Shown here: positions 35,899-47,236 of the stretch, piece after piece
How the letters are laid out: the number at the start of each line of letters is the position of its first letter
Numbering within the stretch: position 1 is the first letter of the stretch
Assembly (NCBI GenBank): GCA_015680685.1
Contig: MNCI01005245.1
Span: 988,775-1,043,846 of the forward strand
Direction of reading: 5' to 3'
Length of the DNA: 55,072 nucleotides
DNA from: Gnetum montanum
Lineage: Eukaryota; Streptophyta; Gnetopsida; Gnetales; Gnetaceae
The notes under the pieces: generated by a model
Told to the model about the DNA's origin: nothing
The model's database searches: none
Seen by the model: only the letters and a program-made list of their open reading frames with translations
Made by a program: the position numbers and the translations under genes

Positions 35899-36756
35899 AT
35901 GGCCCCGAAACACGAACAATAGGAAGGTCCTGCTCAAGGTGCAATCAAATGACCTAGGAGAGGTGAAGGACAAGTTCCTTCCGAACAACATGCAAAGTAG
36001 GAGGAACAATCATTTAGGATCCCTCAAGAAGACCCTGCTACTGTACAATCAAGACATGCGAAAGGAGGAGCTGTTGCAGCGTCTGAATAGGGACGATATC
36101 TCACGCTAGCCTAGGATTGTGTTCAGACCATCCATGAAATGTCCATATTCACTATAGTGATCATGGAATTAAACTTTGGAACTTTCGCAGAATCTGCTCT
36201 GGTGGTTGTTAGGGATCACCTCAAAGTATCCCCATTATGGCCTACCCCCTCTGAAAGCGGTGCTTGGTACTTAGGGGAAATGTACCAATTTTGGCACAAT
36301 AAAGAAGAAGGCACCACGGTTAACAATTGTGGTGTGACTGTTGACTTCTCTATTCAAGCCATTTCGAAAGTATTAGACCTTCTGAATACAAGGCCAAAAG
36401 TTTCTCAGAACTAGCTGGACACTTTTAGAATTGAGCGACTTAATAAACTATTGACAGAGAATAAAAGGGTGGTGAAAGAAAAACAGAAGGCTGACTCGGA
36501 TGCCTCTATGGCACAAGCACAAACTTACACACTTGCCAAGGCACTCAAGGCCTTGCAAGAGGAGAAACTCCAGGCCATACTTCAACACCATCAAATCCCA
36601 AGACATGGAGCACAAGTAAAGGGAAAGACACCCATGGAGGAGCCACCGCCACTAGGAACTACACGAGTTCCATCCAATTTTGTAATCATAGGATTTTCTT
36701 TTGTGTTGTGTCTCAATTTTTTTCTGACTCCACACTGCGGCATGAATCCATTCTAG
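35899..36756 (+). pseudogene. ORF2 of element A with two internal deletions
   Basis: It opens MAPKHEQ, as in B. The block MELNFGTFAES...EMYQFWHNKEEGTT...VTVDFSIQAISKVLDL (about 36140-36405) matches the N-terminal domain of B. Homology then jumps near 36410 over about 1.2 kb of B to a coiled-coil piece (ERLNKLLTENKRVV, KALKALQEEK). Near 36567 it jumps again over about 0.8 kb to the EEPPPLGTT end. The frame runs on past the usual stop to 36756. Confidence 0.6.
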
Positions 36757-36849
36757 CTAGTCAATAATCCCATACCTATCCACTATGTAATCAATGGAGC
36801 TTGTTCTCACTTTAACTCAAGGATGATTTTTCATTCACTCGTGGGGGTA

Positions 36850-37708
36850 TAATGAGTCATGAATTTGCTGACAGCTATGATAACGCACCCACAATAACAC
36901 ACCCACGATATCGCACCCGTGATATCGCATCCACAGAATCACAACTGACGCGATATCGCATACACGTTATCGCGGCCTGCCTCAATGTCTATAAATAAGA
37001 GGTGGCTTTCCCAATTTTAGGCATCCAATTTAGTTCTTTAGTGAAGCTCTGGCAGTTTTTTCCTTCTAGAGATAGAATTATTTTCCAATGTATGCCTACA
37101 ATGTGGTGATTGTAATTGTACGGCATCCTTTATTCGAGTGTGACATACTTGGACACGCACATGACCAGAAATAAAGATCGAGATTACTTCATCATTACAG
37201 CATTCACTTACTTTAATTATTATTTACTGCTTTCTTAGTTAAATCTCTCTCACCCTTAAACTCATGTTAAAACGTAGAATGAGTACGACTTGATTACGAG
37301 CATTTAAGTGTGACTACTTGGTAACCCAGTAGTGTACCTAGGATCTGTGCTTGGTAATCCCAGTAGTAGTCGTGCACAAAGTCCAAGATGTGTATAGATA
37401 ATCAAGGAATGGATGCTCATCACACTTAGGCTAGATCATATTCTCTTATCCTTTCCTCCTAGCTTAGATAATATTAATTTCCATTGCCTTCAGGAGTAGC
37501 ATTAGATTAGGAACCACATCATACAGCTCACTCTAGACTAAACCATATGTGACAAATATAATACTAGTCCAGGTGGGAAGATAGCAAACTGCAACCTAAG
37601 GATAACTGTCTAGATGCCACAACTAGTTCATCTGCGAAGTTCGACCGAATCACGCGTGTAACGCTTGTATTCGTATGGTTGAGTGTAGGGATACCTTGCC
37701 ACTCATCA
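36850..37708 (+). repeat. 3' LTR of element A
   Basis: Purine tract CTCGTGGGGGTA, start TAATGAGTCATG (TG mutated to TA), GATATC/TTATCG array at 36905-36975, TATAAATA at 36990-36997, end CACTCATCA at 37708, then the target duplication AATAG. 859 bp. Confidence 0.92.
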
Positions 37709-37713
37709 AATAG

Positions 37714-39369
37714 CATTAATAGGAAGACTGAAAAATAGGATGAAATGGATAAGTAGTCCATTATTAAATTATGAAAAGCCCAAATGTGATGAAATTCTTG
37801 AAGAGGGTTAAAGAATTCACAACAATTGGATGCGCACAATTAGATGTCATCAATGAGTCACGCAAAAGGATTTGATTGTGAGAATGCCTAAGGGTAAAGA
37901 ACTTAACTAACTTAACCAAAAGGTATGCAAGTGGATCCTTCCCAAAGTAGGCACATGTCCTTGTTGCCCTTGCATATTCTCAAACCAAGGAGTCTGTGGG
38001 TCCCATGGGTGATTAATGATTAGGAAAATTTAAGTACAAAAAGTTGGAAGAAACTATCTAAGAATTTTGACATGTCAAACCAAAATGTTAAACAAGGACA
38101 TAAACACCAACAGTGAGGTGAGACATGGAAAGCATAGAGGGATGAGAGAGAGAAATTGGAATAGAGTTCTTAATTTAGGTCACATGAAGTCCCTTTATGA
38201 ATTTTATGATTAAATGACCTGATAAAATCCATCCTTAGTCTAAACCAAAACCAACCATGTTCAATGACTTCATATTACCACTCTAAGACTGATCCACCCC
38301 CTTGAGACACAAGAGTGCTCACACACAGCAACCACCATTCCTTATTTAAGAAGAAAAGAGAAGTAGGAAGTGAGAAAGGGCCTTAGTTAAAGGGAACCTT
38401 CAAGCATGGGTAACATGTCTTTCTAGTCTCATAACTAGTGCTTGTAACTCATTTATTTTATCTAAGGGATATGCTTTGAATTTCCATTGCTTCTTTTTTT
38501 CTTTTTTTTGAATGGAAACCACACCACACCACATAGAGACTTATTCAACTTCCTGTTATTGATTAACACGAAATGGTAAGAAATTCATGGAAATACCCAT
38601 GCACCCAAATAAGTAGAAGAGTACAAAGAGTATTGAGTCCCCTTGAAGTTACACCCTATTCAAACCTTTGAATCCTTTACAAGTTTAGAAACCACCAAGG
38701 TCACAGGTTCATTAAGGTTTTATTAATGAAAAGAAACCTCATACTTCTAGAACAAAGAAAATCGTAGAGTTTTTGAATGGGTGGATGTCATAGACTCGCT
38801 ACCTATTTCATGAAAAAGAAACCATGTCGTAGTTATTAGTAAGAAAATTCAAAGCTAGAATCCATACACCAACAATCAAATAATAGAATAGCACATGCCC
38901 ACATTAAGCAAACCATGCTATACCTAATTGGCAACAAGGCATGTTATTATTAGAACATAATAAGAAAATCACACCAAAATAAAGAAAAATATACAAAAAA
39001 TTGTAAAATATTCAGGAAAAATAAAACATAATAACCTATGTTGTAAAACAAAAGTTGAAAAATATTAATAAAGTAAAAAAAAGGTGTAAGATAAAGAAGG
39101 TGTACAATAAAAAGTTGTAAAAATAACAAGGTGTAAAACCAAAACATGTAAAATAAAAAAGATAAAAAACTGAAAACCCACTTATATGATTAACATGGAT
39201 GGCCATCTCCCCCACAACTAAGTTGGAAGGAGAAGGTCCAAAAAGAGTGTGGTTGTGCATCTGATGAGGCATTTGTTGCACTAGCTTGCTTATGCTTATG
39301 GAAAGGTTTGATTTGTTACATATTGAGCAGTTGTTTCACATCTAGGCTCTCAGGCTTGTAGATCATCAT
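37714..39369 (-). other. 3' non-coding region of element G after integrase
   Basis: AT-rich. Lies between the integrase remnant and the point where A inserted. The short frames are low-complexity (Phe/Leu/Tyr on the minus strand) and not credible. No ORF2-like sequence is seen, unlike A, B and C. Confidence 0.6.
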
Positions 39370-40430
39370 GGCTCCAGAAGGAAAAGGTTCAAAAACAATA
39401 TAAGGACCTTTTCACAATGTTTGGAACTTGGTTCATTGTGGCACATGTGTAGGGTTCCAATAGAGGACCTTCTATCCCAATTGAAATTTAACTTTCCAAA
39501 TTCTAAGGTCATGATGCTTTTTGTTAAATGCCTAGTGCAACTCGTTAGATGACAAGGCCACCAATCAATTTTCATCTAGAAGGTTGAAATTCATTAATCC
39601 TTCTTTTTGTGATAGACTTAAGTCAAGGTTAAGGTCATAGGTTGTTGAAAGTGTATGGAGCTTAGATTGAATAGGAAGAGTTGGCAGTTTTCTATACACT
39701 AGCTCATACGAAGAGTAGCCTATAGGGAGTTTCCAAGTGGAGTGGTAAGCTTAGAGGGAATTATTGAGTTTCATGCTCTAGTCCCTCCTATATCTACTAA
39801 CTATTCTCATTAAGATCCTAGTGATTTCCCTATTTGTAACCTTAGCTTGATCATTGGCTTGGGGATGATAAGGTGTTGTTAATTTATGCTCAACCCCCAA
39901 GCATTACATGAGCTTCCGAAAGGTACTACCTATAAAGTGGGTTCCATTATCATAAATTAATGCATGTGGCACATCAAACTTGTTTAAAACATTTGATGAT
40001 ACAAATCAAGTAGTAGTAGAAGATGTATAGTTAGTGACTGCTACTACTTCTGCCCATTTCGTACAATAGTTAACAACAACTATGATGTACATCTTTCCAT
40101 TTGACATGGATGTGATGGAACCCATGAAGTCAATGCCCCAGATGTAAAAGGGTTCTAATGGTTGGATCCACTATTGGGATCCCTCCATTCATGTAGTCAT
40201 TCCACCACCACGTTGGCAATGCTCACAAGAGCTGATAAATTGGTGAGAATCTCTAAAATGTTTTGGCCAATAATACCTTGCCATCAAGATCTTAATGTTC
40301 ATTGTGTCTTCCAGCATAGTGGCTGCCACAAGGACCCTCATGAACATCCTAGAGAACACACAATTGATCAGCATCAAGGACACACAAACAAACCAGGCCA
40401 TTGGTGCATACCTTGTAGAGGTGCCCATTA
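39370..40430 (-). pseudogene. integrase remnant of element G
   Basis: On the minus strand the zinc-binding end shows ILMARYYWPKHFRDSHQF and SSCEHCQRGGG (40430-40190). The catalytic core follows with GIDFMG, a YDNGTHFIGS stretch and QAKVTNREI. The third catalytic acidic residue (Glu in the usual QAEVTNREI) is Lys here. The C-terminal part reads GPYIVFEPFPSGAMMIYKP near 39380. Stops and frameshifts interrupt it. In an active element it would insert the cDNA. Confidence 0.85.
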
Positions 40431-40589
40431 ATCTCCATGAAATGTTTTACTTGGTGAAGAAATTGTTATTTCTTTTTGCTATCCATCTCTTGTGGCATCT
40501 CTTGAGTGAGAAGATAGATGATAATGTCATCATATCATTTAGGCTCAATGGGAAATTGCACAATTATAGCCCCAGCAAAGAGGAGTTCA

Positions 40590-41090
40590 TTAGGAAATTG
40601 ATCAGACAGTGGGCTTTCCTCCTCTTTGTTGTTCCATTCCAACTAAGACAAGTCATCAGTGACCACATTCTTAGTTCCCTTTCAATCTACCATCGTAAGA
40701 TCGAATTCTTGCAAGATCACCAACCACCGTATGACACAGAGGTTCACCATTGGCTTATTCATGAGGAAGAAAATGGCACTATGGTCAGTGTGCACAAACA
40801 CTTTGTATCTAAGCACATAGTGTCTAAACTTCTCTAGAGCATACACTGCCATCATTAATTATTTCTCAATTGTGGTGTAATTCAACTATGCACCCATAAT
40901 GCTTTGACTTATGCAATGCATGTAATATGGATGTTTCTTGTTGTCTAACAACATAAGCACGGTTTCCAAGGTGTAATTTGATGCATTTGTCATGATATGA
41001 AATAATTTGGACCAATCAAGTGCTCATAGAATTGGATTCTCTACAAACTTTTGCTTGAGGCTCTAGAATGCATTTTGACATTCCTTGGTC
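40590..41090 (-). pseudogene. RNase H remnant of element G
   Basis: Minus-strand frames around 40850-40600 give ALEKFRHYVLRYKVFVHTDH, then MNKPMVNLCVIRWLVILQEF and KGTKNVVTDDLS. This is the standard gypsy RNase H end before integrase (HTDH...LLQEFD...NVVADHLSR). Frameshifted. Confidence 0.75.
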
Positions 41091-41229
41091 TAGATGAATG
41101 AAGCATCTTTCTTTGTAAGCTCAACCAATGGTTTTGTGATCTTAGAGAAATTCTCTATAAATCGCTAGTAGTAGCTAGTGTGTCCAAGGAATGGTTGAAC
41201 ATCTTTAACAACTTCTGGTTGACAAGTTA

Positions 41230-41850
41230 TTCCTTGGATGATCCTTATCTTTTCAAGGTCCATCTCAATCCTTGCCTGAGAAATTCTATGTCCCTATACA
41301 ATGCCCTCTTAGACCATCAAATGGCCTTTATGCCAATTGGGCTAAAGAGTCATCTCCACATATCTTTTAAGGCACTTACTCAAGGTGGTCCACGACTTGC
41401 TCAAATGTAGCACCATAGGTGAAAAATTCATCTATGAAGACTTCCATCTTGCTACCAATCTACTACTAAAATTGCTCAAGACCAAGCATTAGAATGTTGT
41501 AGGGGTATTGCATAAGTCAAATGACATCTTTCGATATGTAAAAGCCCCCTAAGGACTTGTGAATGTGGTTTTGGCCTGATCCTCTAACACGATCTGGATT
41601 TGGTTATAGCCACTATAACCATCTAGAAAACTATAATAGTAATGTCCAAAAAAGGTGTCCAACACCTAATCAATAAATGATAATGAAAAGTGATCTTTGA
41701 ATGTTTCCATATTCAACAACTAGAAGTTGATGCAAACCTACCACTTGCCACCTTTCTTTGGCACAATCACAAGTGGGCTAGCCCACTTACTATCCACAAT
41801 GAGATATATAAACCCTACCTTGAGGAGTTATTTGATTTTCTCCTTGATGA
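41230..41850 (-). pseudogene. reverse transcriptase remnant of element G
   Basis: On the minus strand it reads KWASPLVIVPKKGGKW (about 41800), SFLDGYSGYNQIQI (about 41610), FTYRKMSFDLCNTPTTF, the active-site region in the form VFIDEFFTYG (YMDD/FMDDF expected), LNWHKGHLMV-like and GHRISQARIEMD. This series is Athila/Tat-like. Several stops and at least one frameshift occur. Confidence 0.85.
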
Positions 41851-42690
41851 TTTGCTTCAATTTGGGATTCAACCGTCACCGCAACTATCTCCTTAGCTTC
41901 ATGGCTAGATTACTATTGATACAATGCTAGCATATCCTAGGATAAATCCTTGAGAATTTGGGATATGACCAAGCAAAGGTTGTTGGCCATCTATTGACCA
42001 CATTTAGCAGCATCTTTCTTTGTTCAAGCATAAGATTTGCATTGATTATTACTAGCTTTTCATTTTTCAAGAATGCATATTCCATGCTAGCGAGTAGAGT
42101 TTTCAACTCAAGGGGCTCTTATTTAAAATTTTCAAGAATTTCCAACTCTTCCCAATTAGTATCATTAATTTTGTTTATGGAGAGTTGGTGATGAACTTGC
42201 TCCAATTCATCCATGCCTTTCAAGTAGACATATGTTAAGCTGTCAGTAAGTTCCATGCAAATTATTGAATTGCTTCCAAAATCAACTATCAGCCACAAGG
42301 TGTCCTCTTATTTTGTGGTTGCTGCATACAAACACTTTTGAATCTTAAATATATCAACACAATGACTACATGCTTTAATAGATACACTATTAATGACCCA
42401 TAGTTTCTACACACAGTTGCACCCTATATCACTATACGTGATGCATGGAACATTCTTCCTCTCGATATTCCCGAATGCATGTTTTTTCTAAATATTTTAA
42501 GAAAAAGATCTCAAATCCCCTATCATGCATCACTAGTGCTCATCCAAGCCCTTCCCATGATGATTGGAAAGTTTCCCTTGCAATTGTCCACTTGAACCAC
42601 AAGGAAATCAGCTTGGTAGGACCACCCACAAATGGTAGTCACAATGTGCTCCACTAGGCCCAAGGAAATAGTGATGGACTAATCAATCAA

Positions 42691-42879
42691 CTAGAAATGA
42701 ACGTTTCTCTTCCTGAGTGGGGGCAAGTTCCAAGCTCTATACATCTCATGGGAAATTATATTAACACTAGAAATTGAATCTATAAGAGCTTTGAAAGGCT
42801 CATTCCCAATGATTTGAAGGTAAATAAAGGAACTTCTAGGATTTATAATTTCCTGGGAAGGTGGCCAACCTTTATTCAA
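42691..42879 (-). pseudogene. aspartic protease remnant of element G
   Basis: A minus-strand open piece reads IYLQIIGNEPFKALIDSIS followed by SVNIISHEMYRAWNLPPL. Element E has the same block with an intact LLDSGSDVN active site. In G the glycine of DSG is Ile, so this copy would be inactive. Confidence 0.75.
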
Positions 42880-42999
42880 TTGGTTACCACATGGGTTAAC
42901 ATGATGATATGCACCTTGGGAGGTGTTTGGTTTTAAGGTTACTAAAATAAATTATATGCTGAGGATGATGGAGAAATAACATTTCCAGTTGCAAGGATA

Positions 43000-45472
43000 T
43001 GTGAGGGTTTAGTTAGGTTGTTGGTTTGAAAGACAAGTCTTCTTCATGATCTAGTTTTCAAACCACTCGGCTGATGAGCTAGTTGTAAGTTAATAGCCCT
43101 CATTGCATTGCATTGTTGTGGCTGAGGCGAAATGTCTTCCTGCATTGATAGAGCAAGCAATAACTAGGTTGAAGGTGGAGGGACATATGTAGAAGCATGA
43201 GGAGGGTAACAAGGATATGGGGTTTTCCCTTTAGTAGATGGACAATGAGTTCTGTAATATTCTAGAGGATAGTAGTAATGTTGAAAGGTGGCATGATTAG
43301 AAGAGTCACATGGAGAAATAGGTTGCTAAACATCGTACCCATATGGATTTGGTTGCTAGTAAGGGTACTACTGCCTTGGTGGTGGCACCCCCATGACTGT
43401 GGGTGCTACCACTACTAGTACTACTCATACAGTTGTGGTGGAGCTCCACTTGGATAGTAGGTTTGTTGTTGGTGTAACTACTTAGGATTACCTTAAGGAT
43501 AAGGCAATCTTCTAGGTGCTTACCTTCTTGCTAGTCTAGGATTCAGAGCACACACCCCAGAATCTTGCAAGTGTGACATGACAGGGCAATATCCTTTAGG
43601 ATGTTTGTATTGGTAGACGTCACACCCACCATCATCATATGATTCTATCTCCACAAATTCTTCTACTACAATATCTTTGTCCTTACCCATTTGGCAGGCA
43701 CAATCAGCTTTTTCTATGCCTCATGTGGTCACAATCACTATTCTGCTCCCTTGATTCTTCTGCAATTTTTAGAGCAGTTTGGAACTTTTCATCCAACAAA
43801 TCTTGCATTTTACCTACCTTGGATGAAATTTTAAACATAGATTTTTGGATCAACAAAGCCTTTCTATTTACCACCTCATCAAGTGGTGACTTCTCCTCAC
43901 TATCACAAAAGTGGACCTCCCTCTTTCTGATGGTAGGATCCGTATTATATTCTTTTGCACTTTCTTATTTTCTCAACTTGCCTTCTTCCTTTGCTACCTA
44001 CTCAATCAACCTTTGAATCTGATGGGCTCTTAACTCTAATAATCACCCCTAGGCATAAACTCAAAGATTTCTCCTCATTTTTTATAAGAGCCCATCTATG
44101 ATATGGCAAAGTTATTCCTGTTGAAAATAATCATGGCCAAGACATCTATGCAACAGAGAGTAGTATCAACCCATGGCTACATCCAAGGGTTCATGCATCC
44201 TTTGTTTCCATCCTTGGATTTGCCTCCTCAATTTAGACACTTGATAGTATGTCTAATATTTATCATTGAATAGTTTGAGCATTGTACTTTATCTTTTGAT
44301 GGATTCCAATTCTAAAGATGAATACCAACTCTTTGCTTCCTTAATCAATGTCCTTGGGAACAACTTAAGCTTTTTCCAATCATTCTCTACATTTTGCAAG
44401 GCACATGCATCATAAAAGACCTGAAGATGGTTCTACAACTTTGAGTTATATTCCCCTTCAAACTTGGAAATATTGTTCATGTCTAGCCTCTTGATTTGAC
44501 TATCCTTTATGTGCCTTGTAGGAATTTTCACCTCCTCTACAATGTTTAACATGCTTCAAGTGACAAGCAAAGGCTCATCATAACCATGGCCTCTGTGATG
44601 GGAATGGTGCCTATGATGTCCTCTACTATCCTTACTTTTATTATGATAAGCCTCCCTTGAATGCTTGCATCCCTGATCTTGACTTGCCCGATGGGCCCTA
44701 TGATCATTTCGGTCTCGTCGATCACCTCCATTACGATCACGCCATTTGCGGTTGCATTCGAAGCTAGAAGATGAAGAAGATGATAATGAAGGTAGTGAGA
44801 AAGGAGGACTAGCATGACCACAATGCCTGCTATCCCCTCATCAATGGTTATAACCATAATCACAATCATGATGCTTATCCTCATCCCTACCATGACACTC
44901 CTCCCTGAATCCCTCTTAATCATGAGATCCATTCTTAGTAGAGCTAGGATTGTGGATAGTAGACTGTAGGTTCTAGTTTTGGCCTTCTTCGCTAAAGTCA
45001 AAGAGAGGATTGTCATTGAATAAAGAGCCCTCAAAGAAGAAGCCCTTACCATCTCTTTTGTATAATAGGAATGAGGAGCCATTGGACCATTTTCCCATCA
45101 CACTTTGATAATGCTTCTCTAGCTACTAATCCCTTTTACATTGTGCATCTATGGGATGGTGCTCCCTAGTGTCACTATCTTAAACAACATATTCAGAATG
45201 AAGTCCTTGTAGACCCAACTTCATAAGAGTGTGTTGGAGCATTGCAGGAATGAATCGATCAGGCAGCAACACAATGTTGCCCTCTAAGTCCCACCACCAC
45301 ATCTATTCATCTTGGTGTAGGATGAAGGTGAAGTTGGGCATGTGCTCATCGAGATGAGCATATACCACCCTATATTAGTGGGGCACTATTAATTTGTTTG
45401 TTCGATTCTTTGCCAATTGGATGTTCGCTCAAACTTAGATGGAGAATCACTTTTGTGAGAAGAAAAAGACAT
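43000..45472 (-). pseudogene. gag remnant of element G
   Basis: Minus-strand ATG at 45472 (MSFSSHKSD). An Arg/Asp/His-rich stretch (about 44790-44590) holds RDRNGGDRRDRNDHRAHRAS. The gag core (about 44490-44020) has LQVFYDACALQNVENDWKKL, KEAKSWYSSLELESI and LKLFNDKY. A Gln/Pro/Tyr-rich part runs towards the protease at 42879. The longer open frame 44546-45082 is only a shadow in another frame. Stops are frequent. Confidence 0.8.
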
Positions 45473-45617
45473 TCTAGGATTAGAGAAAATAAAATTTAGT
45501 GTGTTTTGTTATCATTGTTTTTGTTATTTTGGTGTATAATGTGACCTTCGGGTTTGTTCCAATAATGTTAAATGGTTTTCACTAAGTTCCTAGATAGTGC
45601 ATGTATCAAACAAAAGA

Positions 45618-45636
45618 TCCCCAGCAATGATGCCAA
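45618..45636 (-). other. primer-binding site of element G
   Basis: On the minus strand it reads TTGGCATCATTGCTGGGGA, next to the 5' LTR end CTCATCA. tRNA-Asp type with transitions. Confidence 0.8.
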
Positions 45637-46494
45637 TGATGAGCGATGAATACTCCTATGCTCAACTATACAAATTACAAGCATTCATGCATGATCCAGT
45701 TGAATTCTATACACATTAAGTCTTCAAGTACATTGGTTCTAATCATTACAATCATTGTCTTCCTAATTACACTTGTGAAATGCAAGGGTATGGTTAAGTG
45801 CAACTGAGGCATTTGATTTTTATCACTTTTTATGTTTTATGTTTTATGTTCTTAGTGCTTAAAATAAAGGAATCAAGTAATTTTTAAGATCTAATTTAAT
45901 CTAACTAATTAATCTCCAACTAATCCTAACATAAGTATCCAATCCCACTTTCGTACACATATTGAACACGTATAATGTTGTTGGGTTATCAAACATTAAG
46001 TGTTGCTGGGATTACTAAGCATCATGCACATGCTTGAAGTGCTCATACTTATGTGCTTAATTAATTACTATTTTTCCTAGCTAACTTAACTTAGCTTAAT
46101 TACTTGAAAGCATTAAATAAAATTGCATAAAACATTAAATGCATAAATAAAATATTTAATCTAGCTAAAGTACTGCAAGGTTTATTAGAAAGCTCATCTT
46201 TATTGTTGCACACACAACCATGCTAAGGTACAACAGTGCTCAAATAAAGATCCATACACTCAATGACTCCTGCTAAGGGCACTTGGAAAAATATTCTATC
46301 TCTAAGGAAGAAAAATTGTAAGAGCTCTACTATGCTATGACAAAACTTATGCCCAAATCATGCATCCAAGGGCTATATTTATAGGCTGGCATACATCCCA
46401 CAATATCAAATATTCGACATCACATCAAGGCCCCCAATATCAGGTATTTGATATTAGATATCTGATATTGGAGCCAAACAAAATATAGTTCATA
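45637..46494 (-). repeat. 5' LTR of element G
   Basis: The mate of 29978-30840, 858 bp. The minus-strand start reads TATGAACTATATTTTG (one base of TGATGAAC lost). U3 holds decayed GATATC units near 46403-46470. The end is ATCGCTCATCA. Confidence 0.88.
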
Positions 46495-46499
46495 ATGTA

Positions 46500-47236
46500 G
46501 TTCTTTGGGTGAAAATTTGCAATACCTAAGTGTACGCCAATTCTTCCAAGTGTCCTTTTTAATGATGTGCCCTACCAATGTACCAAGAATTCCATCTTTG
46601 GTAAGGAGAACAACCAATTATGTGCATATTAATGATGGAATGAATTCATTTTTCTTTCATAGTCTTTATGTTTGGAAGTCCTTGATACCTCAATGTTGGT
46701 AAATCAACATTCCTAGGTTGAAATTTTCTAACATAGAAACATGGAATACAAAATGATACTTTGGCAAATATGCTAGCAACTACTACTTGTATGCAATCAA
46801 GTTCACATGAGCAATGATCTTGAAAGGTCCATCATAGCACCTTAAAAACTTTTGACTTGCCTCCTTCTTTAGCTTCATATACCTTACATAATGCATTTTC
46901 AAATGAGCTCACTCACCAACATCGAACTCCAATGTTCTCTACTTGCTATCAACATACTTTTTCATATGCTAGATAGACTTCTCCAAGTACAACTTGGCCA
47001 CTTGGATATGATCCATTCAAAATTTCACAAACTCATTAGTTAAAGGATTTAGACCTTGATGTGAGGTTTCCAACTGTTGGGGTTTTGATTGTTGTCTTTC
47101 CAAGACTAACTGTACTAGAGAGAATCTTGTAGTTAAGGACTTCTTAACGTGGTAATTGAACTAAGCCACAACCAACAAAGTTACCCAATTTGTTTGATCA
47201 AACTAAATGAAATGCCTCAAGTACTTATCCAAAGTT
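46500..47236 (-). pseudogene. chromovirus integrase C-terminus and chromodomain fragment (element J)
   Basis: On the minus strand, from 47236 leftwards, it reads LRHFI, FNYHVKKSLTTRFSLVQLVL, YLEKSI, MKKYVDSK, TLEFDVGE, KKEASQKFLRCYDGPFKII and YHFVFHVSMLE. This is the gypsy integrase tail ending in the HPVFHVSML-type motif. A degraded chromodomain follows (LVGH...KDTWKNWRTLRYCKF), so the source is a chromovirus, a different lineage from G. G inserted just after it, and a T-run with another repeat interrupts it upstream at 47237. Confidence 0.75.

Larger units (their letters stand above)
31301..37708 (+). mobile_element. element A: pol-less gypsy retrotransposon with intact ends and 5-bp target duplication
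   Basis: 5' LTR 31301-32052, primer site 32053-32071, gag remnant 32196-34017, spacer, intron-like segment 35657-35898, ORF2 remnant 35899-36756, purine tract, 3' LTR 36850-37708. AATAG stands at 31296-31300 and again at 37709-37713. No pol domain is present. It is a shorter relative of B, with two deletions in ORF2 and one within gag. Confidence 0.92.
29978..46494 (-). mobile_element. element G: Athila/Tat-like Ty3/gypsy retrotransposon with pol, hosting element A
   Basis: On the minus strand the order is 5' LTR (46494-45637), tRNA-Asp-type primer site, gag, protease, RT, RNase H, integrase, about 2.1 kb of non-coding DNA, purine tract and 3' LTR (30840-29978). Element A (6,408 bp plus a 5-bp duplication) interrupts the 3' non-coding part. 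Without it G is about 10.1 kb, normal for this lineage. Flanks ATGTG (29973-29977) and ATGTA (46495-46499) are a decayed target duplication. All frames carry stops. Confidence 0.85.

Noticed and set aside
38950-39281. Membrane-protein-like Phe/Leu/Tyr-rich minus-strand frames
   Set aside because: They reflect the A-rich plus strand. No env-like motif, and they lie in the 3' non-coding part of G.
44546-45082. 178-codon minus-strand open frame as a gene
   Set aside because: It is a shadow of element G gag. The homologous frame (Arg/Asp/His-rich, then gag core) is another one, supported by element E.
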